Shown: in pieces, positions 50,110-58,307 of the stretch
Numbering within the stretch: position 1 is the first letter of the stretch
Layout of the letters: each line of letters opens with the position of its first letter
Source: JBBQXK01 sp038209775
Lineage (GTDB): Bacteria > Pseudomonadota > Alphaproteobacteria > Rhodobacterales > Rhodobacteraceae
Direction of reading: 5' to 3'
Assembly: GCA_038209775.1 (NCBI GenBank)
Contig: JBBQXK010000011.1
Span: forward strand, 1-64,000
DNA: 64,000 nt
Notes under the pieces: generated by a model
Seen by the model: the letters and a program-made list of their open reading frames with translations, nothing else
The model's database searches: none
What the model was told of the DNA's origin: nothing
Position numbers and translations under genes: made by a program

Positions 50110-50622
50110 TCAGGCCGCGACGCGGGTCAACAGAACGTCATCAACCTGCTTCTGCGCGCCCTTTTCGTCCACGCCCGCCACTGCCGCCACTTCGCGCGTC
50201 AGCCGCTCCAGCGCCGCCTCGTACAACTGCCGCTCGGAATAGCTTTGCTCGCGCTGGTCATCCGAACGGTGCAGGTCGCGCACCACCTCGGCAATCGCCA
50301 TCAGGTCGCCCGAGTTGATCTTCTGCTCATACTCCTGCGCGCGGCGCGACCACATCGCCCGCTTGACCCGCGCTTTGCCCTTGAGCGTGTCCAGCGCCCG
50401 CGCCACCACATCGGGCGCCGACAGCGACCGCATGCCGATATCGGTCGCCTTGTGCGTCGGCACCCGCAGCGTCATCTTGTCCTTTTCGAACGAGATCACG
50501 AACAGCTCCAACTGCAGACCCGCAATTTCCTGCTCTTCGATCGAGATGATCTTGCCCACGCCATGGGCGGGATACACGACAAACTCGTTGGGGCGGAATT
50601 CGGCTTTCTTCGACTTGGTCAT
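50110..50622 (-). CDS. carD: CarD family transcriptional regulator
   Basis: A 170-residue regulator that binds the RNA polymerase beta subunit and stabilises open promoters. The N-terminal CarD/CdnL/TRCF interaction domain begins FRPNEFVVYPAHGVGKIISIE; the C-terminal helical DNA-binding part follows (DTLKGKARVKRAMWSRRAQEYEQKI). ATG 50622 has AGGA about 9 nt upstream; the frame to 50703 is an extension. A good promoter lies about 150 nt upstream of the start. Confidence 0.94.
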   Translation of the reverse strand: MTKSKKAEFRPNEFVVYPAHGVGKIISIEEQEIAGLQLELFVISFEKDKMTLRVPTHKATDIGMRSLSAPDVVARALDTLKGKARVKRAMWSRRAQEYEQKINSGDLMAIAEVVRDLHRSDDQREQSYSERQLYEAALERLTREVAAVAGVDEKGAQKQVDDVLLTRVAA

Positions 50623-50777
50623 GCGTTCCATTCCTATGTCAGGATACCCCGTCCGACGAAAAACCACCGTACGGGGCAAGCAGGCCCCGCCGATACCGGT
50701 CATTTTTCACGGATAAACCTGTCCCAGGCGAGCAGCTCTGAGGCAGATTAAAGGCTCCCATGCTTGTTTGTGTCATC

Positions 50778-50806
50778 TGTATATCACGATTCTGCCTTGA
50801 TTCCAA
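50778..50806 (-). promoter_or_regulatory. Promoter of carD
   Basis: Minus strand: TTGGAA (50806-50801), 17-nt spacer, TATACA (50783-50778). This implies a leader of roughly 150 nt before the carD start codon. Confidence 0.65.
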
Positions 50807-50807
50807 C

Positions 50808-50827
50808 AGCGACACAGCGGTGTCGCT
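50808..50827. other. 8-bp inverted repeat between fdxA and carD
   Basis: AGCGACAC, AGCG spacer, GTGTCGCT. It lies directly upstream of the carD -35 and about 80 bp after fdxA. It could be a weak 3' end of fdxA or an operator; there is no T-run. Confidence 0.5.
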
Positions 50828-50904
50828 GCCATGTCAGGCATCGAATACAGAACATTTTCCGTCGCAGACCGAAATTGACGCGGCGTAAACCGATTCGCGC
50901 GTCC

Positions 50905-51243
50905 TCAGCCGCCCTCGCCCGCAGCGGGAGAAAAGTACTTGTCCATCTTGCCCGCCTCGCCATCGCGCGCGTCGGCCTCGGGCAGCGGGTCTTTCTTCGT
51001 CACGATCACCGGCCAGGCGATGGAATACTTGCGGTTGAATTCCACCCATTTGTCCATGTCGGGCTCGGTATCGGGGCGGATCGCGTCGGCGGGGCACTCG
51101 GGTTCGCACACACCGCAGTCGATGCATTCATCCGGGTGGATGACCAGCATGTTCTCGCCCTCATAGAAGCAATCCACCGGACAGACCTCGACGCAGTCGG
51201 TGTATTTGCAGGCAATGCAGTTGTCCGTCACCACAAAGGTCAT
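50905..51243 (-). CDS. fdxA: 7Fe ferredoxin FdxA
   Basis: A 112-residue electron carrier with one 3Fe-4S and one 4Fe-4S cluster. Cysteine patterns: NCIACKYTDCVEVCPVDCFY near residues 8-25 and CIDCGVCEPECP near 40-51. The C-terminal extension (NRKYSIAWPVIVTKKDPLPEAD) is typical of the FdxA/FdII type. It lies between the S4-domain gene and carD, on the same strand. Confidence 0.95.
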   Translation of the reverse strand: MTFVVTDNCIACKYTDCVEVCPVDCFYEGENMLVIHPDECIDCGVCEPECPADAIRPDTEPDMDKWVEFNRKYSIAWPVIVTKKDPLPEADARDGEAGKMDKYFSPAAGEGG

Positions 51244-51298
51244 CGTCGCACAGGTCCTTTTCGCGTGTAGCGTCCGCTAGATAGTCCGCCGGCGCGGA

Positions 51299-51622
51299 TC
51301 ATTCAAGCGGCTGCGGCGCCTCAGGCGGGGCGTCAAGATCAAGGTACAGCATCTGCGCCTCGGTCGCGGGCCCCCGGCGCAGGCCGATGTCCAGAACCCG
51401 GATCAGCCGGATCCGGTCGCTTTGGGCAAAGGTCAGCGTATCGCCCGCTGCAACCGTCGCCCCCGACTTGGTCACCCGCTGCCCGTTCAGCCGCAGATGC
51501 CCGCCATGCACCACCTCCGCCGCCAGCGTGCGCGATCTGAAGAACCGCGCCTGCCACAGCCATTTGTCCAGCCGCACCCCGGTGCGCGCCTCGGGGTTGG
51601 GTCGGGCACCCGGTCCCGCCAA
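51299..51622 (-). CDS. S4 domain RNA-binding protein (Hsp15-like)
   Basis: 107 residues from a TTG at 51622. The S4 fold is clear: VRLDKWLWQARFFRSRTLAAEVVHGGHLRLNGQRV. Hsp15 proteins bind stalled 50S subunits carrying peptidyl-tRNA. The start is uncertain: a GTG at 51577 would give 92 residues beginning exactly at the domain. It lies 3 bp after the helicase stop, so translation is probably coupled, pairing two RNA-binding proteins. Confidence 0.88.
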   Translation of the reverse strand: MAGPGARPNPEARTGVRLDKWLWQARFFRSRTLAAEVVHGGHLRLNGQRVTKSGATVAAGDTLTFAQSDRIRLIRVLDIGLRRGPATEAQMLYLDLDAPPEAPQPLE

Positions 51623-51625
51623 ACG

Positions 51626-54600
51626 TCAGACCCGCCCTTTCAGCGCCGCCAGAACGGCAAAGGGATTGTCGGGGTCGATCGGCTTTTCCACACGCGGCGG
51701 GCGGGCCTCATAGGTCTTGGGGCGGTCATCTTTGGGGTAGGCTGGCTTGGCGTAGTCAGGCTTGCCGCCCTTGCGGTCACCCCTGTCGCCCTGCGGCTTG
51801 GCACCGTTGCGGTCGCCCTCTTTGCCACCGGCCCGGTCACCCTGCGGTTTGCCGCCATGCTTGTGCCGGGGGCGGTCACCGCGCGGAGCGTCGTTGCGCG
51901 GCGCATCGGGGCGGGCATCGGCCCCAGCCACGACTTCGCCTTCAACAACAGGCGCTGCGGCCACAGCAGGCGTTGCGTCCCGGCGATCCGACGACGGGCG
52001 CTGCCCCTGACGGGGCGGGCGCGGCCCGCGCGGCCGGTCAGCCGCACCCTCGGCCCCGGCGGGGCGGGGCGGGCGGTTGGCGTGGCGGTCGGGCTGGACG
52101 CGGGCGCGCGGCGCCCAGGTAAAGGTATAGTACACCTCCATCTCGACCGCCGGCGCCTCTGGCGCGACTTCGGCCTCTCCGTCAACCACCACCTCGGCCA
52201 CCACGTCAGCCTCGGGTGCAGGTTCGGGCGCGATCTCGGCCATCACCTCTGCCACCGCTTCTGCCTCGGGTTCGGCCACCACCGCCTCCGGTGCATCGAC
52301 CACCATCACCGCCACCTCGGCCTTCACCTTGGCCCGCTCGGCGCGCACCCCGCGATAGCCAAGCCCCTCCATCAACCCCGAAAACTGTTCCAACGTCATG
52401 CCGGTGATCGACAGCATGTCCGGCGTCGCCTCGAACCCCGCGCGGCTGTCCTTGGCGCGCAACAGGTCCGCCAGTCGTTCCAGCATGTCGATGCGGATCG
52501 CCCGTGCCCCCGCCGGATGATACCCCGCCAAGGTATAATGCCCGCGCGGCACCGCCGGCAGGTTGGGGATCGTCACCAGCCCCGGCGGCGGGCTTTCGGG
52601 CATGTCGTCGACGTTGTTCGCAAGGCTCCACAACACCAGCCGCAACGCCGTCGCCTTGGGCTTCAGCAGCAATGGCTGAAATATCGTGAACTGGCCAAAC
52701 CGCACCGCATGCTTGCGCAAAGACGCCCGCGCCTCCTGGTCCAGCGCCTTGGCCTCTTCGGCCACCACATCGCGCGGCAGGATGCCCAGACCCTCGACCA
52801 AGCGGTACGCGAACCCACGCGCCAGCCCGGTCAGCCCCTCGTCCTTCTGCATCGCCGTCAGGGGTTCAAACAACGCCGCCACCTTGCGGTCGATGAAATG
52901 CTGCAACCGGCGGCGCACCTTTTCGGCAACCTCGGGGCCCGCATCTTCATCCACGAAAGGCTCAACCAACGGGTGCAGGATGTCTGCGCCCTTGACCAGT
53001 TTGCCCACCGCATTGGTGCCCCACATCAGGCCCCCCTGCGCGGTGAAATCCACCTCGGTATCGGGCGCATTATAGAACTTGTCGGCACGCAGATGGAACT
53101 CGGGCCGCAGCGCCTGCACCGCCGCCGCGCGCAGCACGCGCGCCTCGTCGGGGGAACCCGACGCGTCCTGCCGGAACCGGAACCCCTCCAGCCGCCCGAC
53201 GAATTCGCCCTCGACGGTCACTTCGCCCTTGTCGTTCACCTCGGCCACAAGGCTCTCCTTCTGCTTCAACCGGCGCATCAGCACAGACGTGCGCCGGTCA
53301 ACGAATGCTTTCGTCAGGGCGGCATGCAGCGCGTCCGACAATCGGTCTTCTACAGCGCGCGTCTCGCCCCGCCAATGGGATTCCTCTGCCAGCCAGCCCT
53401 TGCGTTGCGCCACGTAAGTATAGGTGCGCACATAGGCCAGCCGTTTTGACAGGGTATCGATATCGCCCTCGGTCCGGTCGATGCGCGCAATCGCCTTCGC
53501 CATCCAGTCCGAAGGGATCTGCCCGGCACTCAGAAACCCGTGGATGCGCGCCAATAACGTCGCATGTTCGGTCTCGCTGACCCCCCGGAAATCGGGCACG
53601 CGGCAGACATCCCACAACAGGCGCACCCCCTGCGGCCCGCTCACCCGCGCGGCCACCTCGGGCATCTCGGACAGCATTTTCAGCGCCACCAGATCATCCG
53701 CCTCGCGCGCCCGCATCAGCCATTCGTTGGTCGTGGGCGCCTCAAGACTGCCGGTCAGCCGCGCGATGCTGCCGAACTCCAGCCCCTCATTCCGCCAGAA
53801 CAGCCGTTTTACCGGGGCAAAGCGGTGGTTCTCCAGCGCCTCGACCAGATCATCGTCCAGGGGCCCCGCCTCACCCGTCACGCCAAATGTGCCGGGCGTC
53901 AGGTGCCGCCCCGCCCGCCCCGCAATCTGGCCCATCTCATGCGGGAACAGGGGCCGCATCCGCCGCCCGTCGAACTTGTCAGTGGCGGAAAACGCCACAT
54001 GCCGGATGTCGAGGTTCAGGCCCATCCCGATGGCATCCGTCGCCACCAGATAATCAACCTCGCCGTTCTGATACATCGCCACCTGCGCATTGCGCGTGCG
54101 GGGGCTAAGCGCCCCCATGACAACCGCGCAACCGCCCTTTTGCCGGCGGATCAGTTCCGCGATGGCATAGACATTATCAACCGAAAACCCCACGATGGCG
54201 CTGCGCGCAGGCATCCGGCTTATCTTTTTCGGACCTGTGTAGGTCAATGTGCTGAAACGCTCACGCTTCAGGAACGTGACCCTCGGCACCAGTGCCGCGA
54301 TCGCCTCCCGCATCGCCTCTGACCCCAGGAACAGCGTCTCGACCAGCCCCCGCGCCCGCAGCAGGCGGTCGGTGAACACATGCCCCCGGTCCGGGTCGGC
54401 ACATAACTGGATCTCGTCCACCGCCACGAAGTCCGCGCCGATCTCCAGCGGCATCGCCTCGACGGTACAGACCCAGTACTGCGCCCGCTCGCCGACAATC
54501 CGCTCTTCGCCAGTCACAAGCGCCGCCACCGCAGGCCCCCGCGCGGCCACGATCCGGTCATAAACCTCACGCGCCAGAAGGCGCAACGGCAGGCCGATCA

Positions 54601-54697
54601 CCCCGGTGCGGTGCCCCAGCATCCGGTCGATGGCATAGTGGGTCTTGCCGGTATTGGTCGGCCCAAGCACAGCCGTGACGCGCGCGTTCGTCAGCAT
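51626..54697 (-). CDS. SUV3-type RNA helicase with long basic disordered tail
   Basis: 1023 residues. Superfamily 2 helicase core at the N terminus: Walker A GPTNTGKT (residues 11-18), VDEIQ as the DExH-equivalent, and motif VI QIAGRAGRH near residue 256. This is the layout of mitochondrial SUV3. A long middle region is helical. The last about 200 residues start with an Ala/Glu/Val-rich acidic stretch and end in a basic Arg/Gly/Lys/Asp-rich tail with GDR and KPQGDR repeats, likely disordered and RNA-binding. It is followed directly by the S4-domain gene. Confidence 0.9.
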   Translation of the reverse strand: MLTNARVTAVLGPTNTGKTHYAIDRMLGHRTGVIGLPLRLLAREVYDRIVAARGPAVAALVTGEERIVGERAQYWVCTVEAMPLEIGADFVAVDEIQLCADPDRGHVFTDRLLRARGLVETLFLGSEAMREAIAALVPRVTFLKRERFSTLTYTGPKKISRMPARSAIVGFSVDNVYAIAELIRRQKGGCAVVMGALSPRTRNAQVAMYQNGEVDYLVATDAIGMGLNLDIRHVAFSATDKFDGRRMRPLFPHEMGQIAGRAGRHLTPGTFGVTGEAGPLDDDLVEALENHRFAPVKRLFWRNEGLEFGSIARLTGSLEAPTTNEWLMRAREADDLVALKMLSEMPEVAARVSGPQGVRLLWDVCRVPDFRGVSETEHATLLARIHGFLSAGQIPSDWMAKAIARIDRTEGDIDTLSKRLAYVRTYTYVAQRKGWLAEESHWRGETRAVEDRLSDALHAALTKAFVDRRTSVLMRRLKQKESLVAEVNDKGEVTVEGEFVGRLEGFRFRQDASGSPDEARVLRAAAVQALRPEFHLRADKFYNAPDTEVDFTAQGGLMWGTNAVGKLVKGADILHPLVEPFVDEDAGPEVAEKVRRRLQHFIDRKVAALFEPLTAMQKDEGLTGLARGFAYRLVEGLGILPRDVVAEEAKALDQEARASLRKHAVRFGQFTIFQPLLLKPKATALRLVLWSLANNVDDMPESPPPGLVTIPNLPAVPRGHYTLAGYHPAGARAIRIDMLERLADLLRAKDSRAGFEATPDMLSITGMTLEQFSGLMEGLGYRGVRAERAKVKAEVAVMVVDAPEAVVAEPEAEAVAEVMAEIAPEPAPEADVVAEVVVDGEAEVAPEAPAVEMEVYYTFTWAPRARVQPDRHANRPPRPAGAEGAADRPRGPRPPRQGQRPSSDRRDATPAVAAAPVVEGEVVAGADARPDAPRNDAPRGDRPRHKHGGKPQGDRAGGKEGDRNGAKPQGDRGDRKGGKPDYAKPAYPKDDRPKTYEARPPRVEKPIDPDNPFAVLAALKGRV

Positions 54698-54721
54698 CGT
54701 CGGCGTCCCGGGGATAGGGGG

Positions 54722-55279
54722 TTACAGGTCCTGACCGGCAGCCTTGGCTTCCAGTCGCGCGATGGATTGCAATACCCCCTCAAGATGGGGATGTACAGCA
54801 AGGGCGCTGCGGTAAACCTCCATCGCCTGCGCGTCGCGCCCGGTCTCTTCCAGAATCATCCCGAACCCCGCCAGCGCACCAAAGTGGCGCGGGTTCAGCC
54901 GCAGCACCTGTGCGATATCGGCCACTGACGGGCCGTATTCGCCCACCTGAAAATACGCCGTCGCCCGCGCATTCCACCCTTCGGCAAAGTCGGGCGCATG
55001 GTCAACCAGCGCCGTCAGATGCTCGATCGCCAGCGGCATGTTGCCCTGCGCCATCGCATCCCGGCCCCGCTTCAGCAGCAGGTCCATCGCCGGCGACCCC
55101 GATTTCGACCACTCCGACCAGATTTCCCGCTCGATCCGCCCCGCCGCACCGGCATCGGCGTCTTTCAGCCGGGTGAACAGGCCATCCAGTGTTTCACTTT
55201 GCGCCCAGGCCCCCGTCGCCAGAAAAATCGGCAGCAGGGACGCAACGATACAATTGTGAAACCAGATGCACGCTTTCAT
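54722..55279 (-). CDS. Secreted tetratricopeptide repeat protein
   Basis: 185 residues. Signal peptide to about residue 27 (FLATGAWAQSE). TPR units are clear in the second half: DAMAQGNMPLAIEHLTALVDHAPDFAEGWNARATAYFQVGEYGPSVADIAQVLRLNPRHFGALAGFGMILEETGR. It probably acts in the periplasm as an interaction scaffold. Start 55279 gives the signal peptide; the frame to 55714 is an extension. It precedes the helicase gene by 24 bp on the same strand. Confidence 0.85.
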   Translation of the reverse strand: MKACIWFHNCIVASLLPIFLATGAWAQSETLDGLFTRLKDADAGAAGRIEREIWSEWSKSGSPAMDLLLKRGRDAMAQGNMPLAIEHLTALVDHAPDFAEGWNARATAYFQVGEYGPSVADIAQVLRLNPRHFGALAGFGMILEETGRDAQAMEVYRSALAVHPHLEGVLQSIARLEAKAAGQDL

Positions 55280-55360
55280 AAGGGCAAGTGTAGCGTAGCG
55301 CCTCCCGAAATCCAGAGGGTCCGCGTCACGTCCCCGCGACACCGAAATAGGAGAATGCAG

Positions 55361-55645
55361 ATGTCCGATGTGATCACCGCCGCCGTAGCGATGCTGGCAG
55401 CCAAGGTGCAGGGTTTCGACGGCGTGGCCAAATTCGTGATCCCCGGCGAAGGTGCCATCATGATCGACGCCGATGGCGTCCGCGCGGGCGATGACGAGGC
55501 TGACGTGACCCTGACCGCCGATGCCGACGTGTTCCGCTCGATCATGGAAGGCGACACGAACCCCACCGCCGCCTTCATGCAGGGCAAGCTGACGGTCGAT
55601 GGCAACATGGGCCTTGCGATGCAGCTTGGGGCGATCCTGGGGTGA
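55361..55645 (+). CDS. SCP2 sterol-binding domain protein
   Basis: A 94-residue single SCP2 domain. It has the alternating beta pattern ending TADADVFRSIMEGDTNPTAAFMQGKLTVDGNMGLAMQL, which is the family hallmark. It probably binds acyl or other lipophilic molecules. AGGAG lies about 8 nt before ATG 55361. Its stop overlaps the GTG of the next gene as GTGA, so the two are co-translated. Confidence 0.9.
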   Translation: MSDVITAAVAMLAAKVQGFDGVAKFVIPGEGAIMIDADGVRAGDDEADVTLTADADVFRSIMEGDTNPTAAFMQGKLTVDGNMGLAMQLGAILG

Positions 55646-56565
55646 CGCCGGCCCCGTTCTATGCCGAAGTGGCCGATGCGCCTGCGGGCGGGCGGGTGGT
55701 CTGGCTGACCACATCTGACGGCGTGCGCATCCGCGCCGCCCATTGGCCGGGCACGTCGCGCGGCACGGTGATCATCGTGCCGGGCCGCACCGAATGTATC
55801 GAGAAATACGGGCGGGTGGCCGCCGACATGGTGGCGGCCGGCTATCATGCCGTGGTGATCGACGTGCGTGGCCAAGGGCTGGCAGCGCGCCTTCTGCCCG
55901 ATCCGATGGTCGGGCACGTTTCAATATTTCCGGACTATTACAAAGACATGCAGGCGCTTCTTCCGTTACTGGATGAACTGCCACAGCCGCGATTCCTGCT
56001 GGCCCACTCGATGGGCGGCACGATTGGCCTGCGCGCACTGGTCAACGGCTTCCCCGTCGCCCGCGCCGCCTTTTCCGCGCCGATGTGGGGCATCCGCTTT
56101 GGCCGTGGCGTGGCCCCCCTTGCGCGGGGCATGGCGACGCTGGCGCACCTGTTCGGGCGCGGCCATGCCTATGCGCCGGGAACCGGGCCGGTCACATATC
56201 TCATGGCGGCACCCTTTCAGGGCAACACCCTCACCACGGATGAGACGACATGGAACTGGATGAAACATCAGGTCGCCACACATCCTGACCTGTCGCTTGG
56301 CGGCCCCAGCTTTCGCTGGGTGCAGGCGGCACTGGCCGAATGCCGCGCCTTGCAGGCCCTGCCCGCCCCCGATGTGCCGGCACTGGCCCTGCTGGGCAGC
56401 GCTGAAAAGATCGTCGATCCGCAGGCGATCCGGGCCCGCATGGCCACCTGGCCCGGCAGCAGGCTGGTAATCCTGCCCGGCGCCGAACACGAGGTGCTGA
56501 TGGAGGCGCCGCGCCTGCGGGCCGAGGCGATGCACGCGATCCTCGACCACTTCGCCGCTGCCTGA
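55642..56565 (+). CDS. Alpha/beta hydrolase, lysophospholipase-like
   Basis: 307 residues, hydrolase_4-type fold. The nucleophile serine is in LLAHSMGGTIG; the oxyanion region is IVPGRTECIEKYGR. The late Asp (SAEKIVDPQAI) and His (PGAEHEVLMEA) complete the triad. It resembles PldB-type lysophospholipases. Starts at GTG 55642, overlapping the SCP2 stop (GTGA), which suggests the lipid-binding protein and hydrolase act on related substrates. Confidence 0.88.
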   Translation: MTPAPFYAEVADAPAGGRVVWLTTSDGVRIRAAHWPGTSRGTVIIVPGRTECIEKYGRVAADMVAAGYHAVVIDVRGQGLAARLLPDPMVGHVSIFPDYYKDMQALLPLLDELPQPRFLLAHSMGGTIGLRALVNGFPVARAAFSAPMWGIRFGRGVAPLARGMATLAHLFGRGHAYAPGTGPVTYLMAAPFQGNTLTTDETTWNWMKHQVATHPDLSLGGPSFRWVQAALAECRALQALPAPDVPALALLGSAEKIVDPQAIRARMATWPGSRLVILPGAEHEVLMEAPRLRAEAMHAILDHFAAA

Positions 56566-56573
56566 CCGCCCGC

Positions 56574-57623
56574 TCAGCCCGTGGCGCGTGCCGGTGCCCC
56601 TGAACCCGCCACCCGGTCATGAAACAGCGCCCGGCCCCGCCCGGCATGTTTCGACGCATAGGTGGCCGCATCCGCATCGCCCAGAATCTCGTCCGCCGAC
56701 AGCACCTCATAGGCGGTGGACACCGAGATGCCGATGCTGGCCGAGATGCGGCACAGCCGCCCCTCATGCGTGAACGGCTCGCTCAGGCGCATCACGATCC
56801 GTTCGGCAATCGCAGCCAGCACCGCAGGCTCGGTCTGGTCGGGATAGACCACCACAAACTCATCGCCGCCGATCCGTGCCACCGTGTCATCGCGCCGCGT
56901 CTCTTCGCGCAACACGCGCGCCACTTCGCGCAACACATGGTCGCCCGCCGCATGGCCTAGCGAATCGTTCACCGCCTTGAAGTAATCCAGATCAATGTGC
57001 ATCAGCCCGAACGGCACCGCCCGCGCGACCGCCGCCGCCATCGTCAGGTCCAGCGCCCGGCGGTTGCGCAGGCCGGTCAGCGTATCGGTCAGCGCCTGCG
57101 CCTCGGCCGTCCGCTTGGCGCCTTGCAGGCGCAGGTTCAGGCCGCGCAATTCCTCGGTCACCGCCGATGTCGCCTCGACCAGATACAACAGCTCCATCGC
57201 AAGATCGGTCGCCGCGAAATCGGCGTCGGTCAGGCCATGGTTGCGCACCGCGTCGATGATGCCGATGCCGAACGACAGGTTGACCAGCAACCCCGAACCC
57301 CCGGCAAACGGCAGTGCTATGCCCGCAAACCCCTGCCCCTCGGCCCCCCGCTGCACCAGCGTCAGCTTCAGGCCCGCCCGCAGGCGCAGGTCGGCCATGT
57401 TCTGCACCCCCCCGGGACGCCGCACCTCGAAAAGGTCAAAAAACGGGCGGCCGATCAGGCGCGTCTTGGGGAACAGCTTGCGCAAGGTGGGGCCAGTGGC
57501 GGCAACATGGCCGTCTGGCGACAACGTCAGATGCAGCGGCATCATCACGTCCAGCGCCGCCTGCGCCAGGGCCACCGCCACCGGATCATGCGGCGTCAGG
57601 CTGGATGTCTTGGGTATCGCCAT
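56574..57623 (-). CDS. Diguanylate cyclase with H-NOX-associated N-terminal domain
   Basis: A 349-residue enzyme that makes cyclic di-GMP. The C-terminal GGDEF domain is intact (ARIGGDEFVVVYP), with an RRDD inhibitory-site pattern before it. The N-terminal about 165 residues look like the domain that partners H-NOX proteins (MMPLHLTLSPDGHVAATGPTLRKLFP, then GRPFFDLFEVRRP). A coiled linker follows (EELRGLNLRLQGAKRTAEAQALTD). The start is 3 bp after the H-NOX stop, so the two form a sensor-effector pair. Confidence 0.92.
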   Translation of the reverse strand: MAIPKTSSLTPHDPVAVALAQAALDVMMPLHLTLSPDGHVAATGPTLRKLFPKTRLIGRPFFDLFEVRRPGGVQNMADLRLRAGLKLTLVQRGAEGQGFAGIALPFAGGSGLLVNLSFGIGIIDAVRNHGLTDADFAATDLAMELLYLVEATSAVTEELRGLNLRLQGAKRTAEAQALTDTLTGLRNRRALDLTMAAAVARAVPFGLMHIDLDYFKAVNDSLGHAAGDHVLREVARVLREETRRDDTVARIGGDEFVVVYPDQTEPAVLAAIAERIVMRLSEPFTHEGRLCRISASIGISVSTAYEVLSADEILGDADAATYASKHAGRGRALFHDRVAGSGAPARATG

Positions 57624-57626
57624 GGT

Positions 57627-58214
57627 TCAGCCACCCCCCGCCGAAAGGTCGAATCGCCGCCCCTCGGCAAAGCGCAGCGCGGGCAGATGAATGGCAATCT
57701 CTTCGCCCATCGGCCCCATGCCCCGATGGTCCAAAAGAACCAGCGCCCCATAGTCATCCGCCATCGCGCGCAGCAACCCCATCACCACATGCCCCGCCCC
57801 CGGCAACGGCGACCGGCAGGTCAGAACATAACACTCGGCCCCGTCTTCGCGCAATTCCAGGATCGGCAGGTCAAGGTCGGGCAGCGCCAGCCGCCCCCGC
57901 CCGCGCATATCCTCCAGCGAGTGCAGGAAATCCTGAAAATTCACGCCACCAAACCGCAACAGCCGGCGCAGCGGTTCAAGGTTGGGGTGTGACACCAGAT
58001 AGGTCCCCATATCCTCCAGCACCGTCTCGCTCGGGCGGTCAAGCAGGCGGGCCGCGGCACCGATCACGGCGCGGGTCTGGTCCAGTTCATACTGCAGCAT
58101 CGGCTCGAAACTGTCGAACCCAAGGCCCGCGTCGCGCGCCACGGCCAGCCACAGCGCCTCACCATAGGTGTCGCGCAGAAAGCACTGCAGCGCCTTGTTG
58201 ATCAGTCCGTGCAT
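57627..58214 (-). CDS. H-NOX-like protein with Arg at the proximal haem ligand position
   Basis: 195 residues. The start MHGLINKALQCFLRDTYGEALW and overall length match the haem NO-binding (H-NOX) family. By eye alignment, the proximal His of canonical members falls on R104 (FLHSLEDMRGRG). The YxSxR haem-propionate motif is V130-x-T132-x-R134, so only the Arg remains. H98 is nearby but six residues off. Haem binding is therefore uncertain. It is coupled to a GGDEF enzyme that carries the H-NOX partner domain. Confidence 0.88.
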   Translation of the reverse strand: MHGLINKALQCFLRDTYGEALWLAVARDAGLGFDSFEPMLQYELDQTRAVIGAAARLLDRPSETVLEDMGTYLVSHPNLEPLRRLLRFGGVNFQDFLHSLEDMRGRGRLALPDLDLPILELREDGAECYVLTCRSPLPGAGHVVMGLLRAMADDYGALVLLDHRGMGPMGEEIAIHLPALRFAEGRRFDLSAGGG

Positions 58215-58307
58215 CGCCCGCGTCTCATCTGGATTCCACCACAGCCTAGGGGTGCTGCCTTAACATATGCCGAACGCGATTGCCCGATTTTCGGACAACT
58301 TTTCCGG

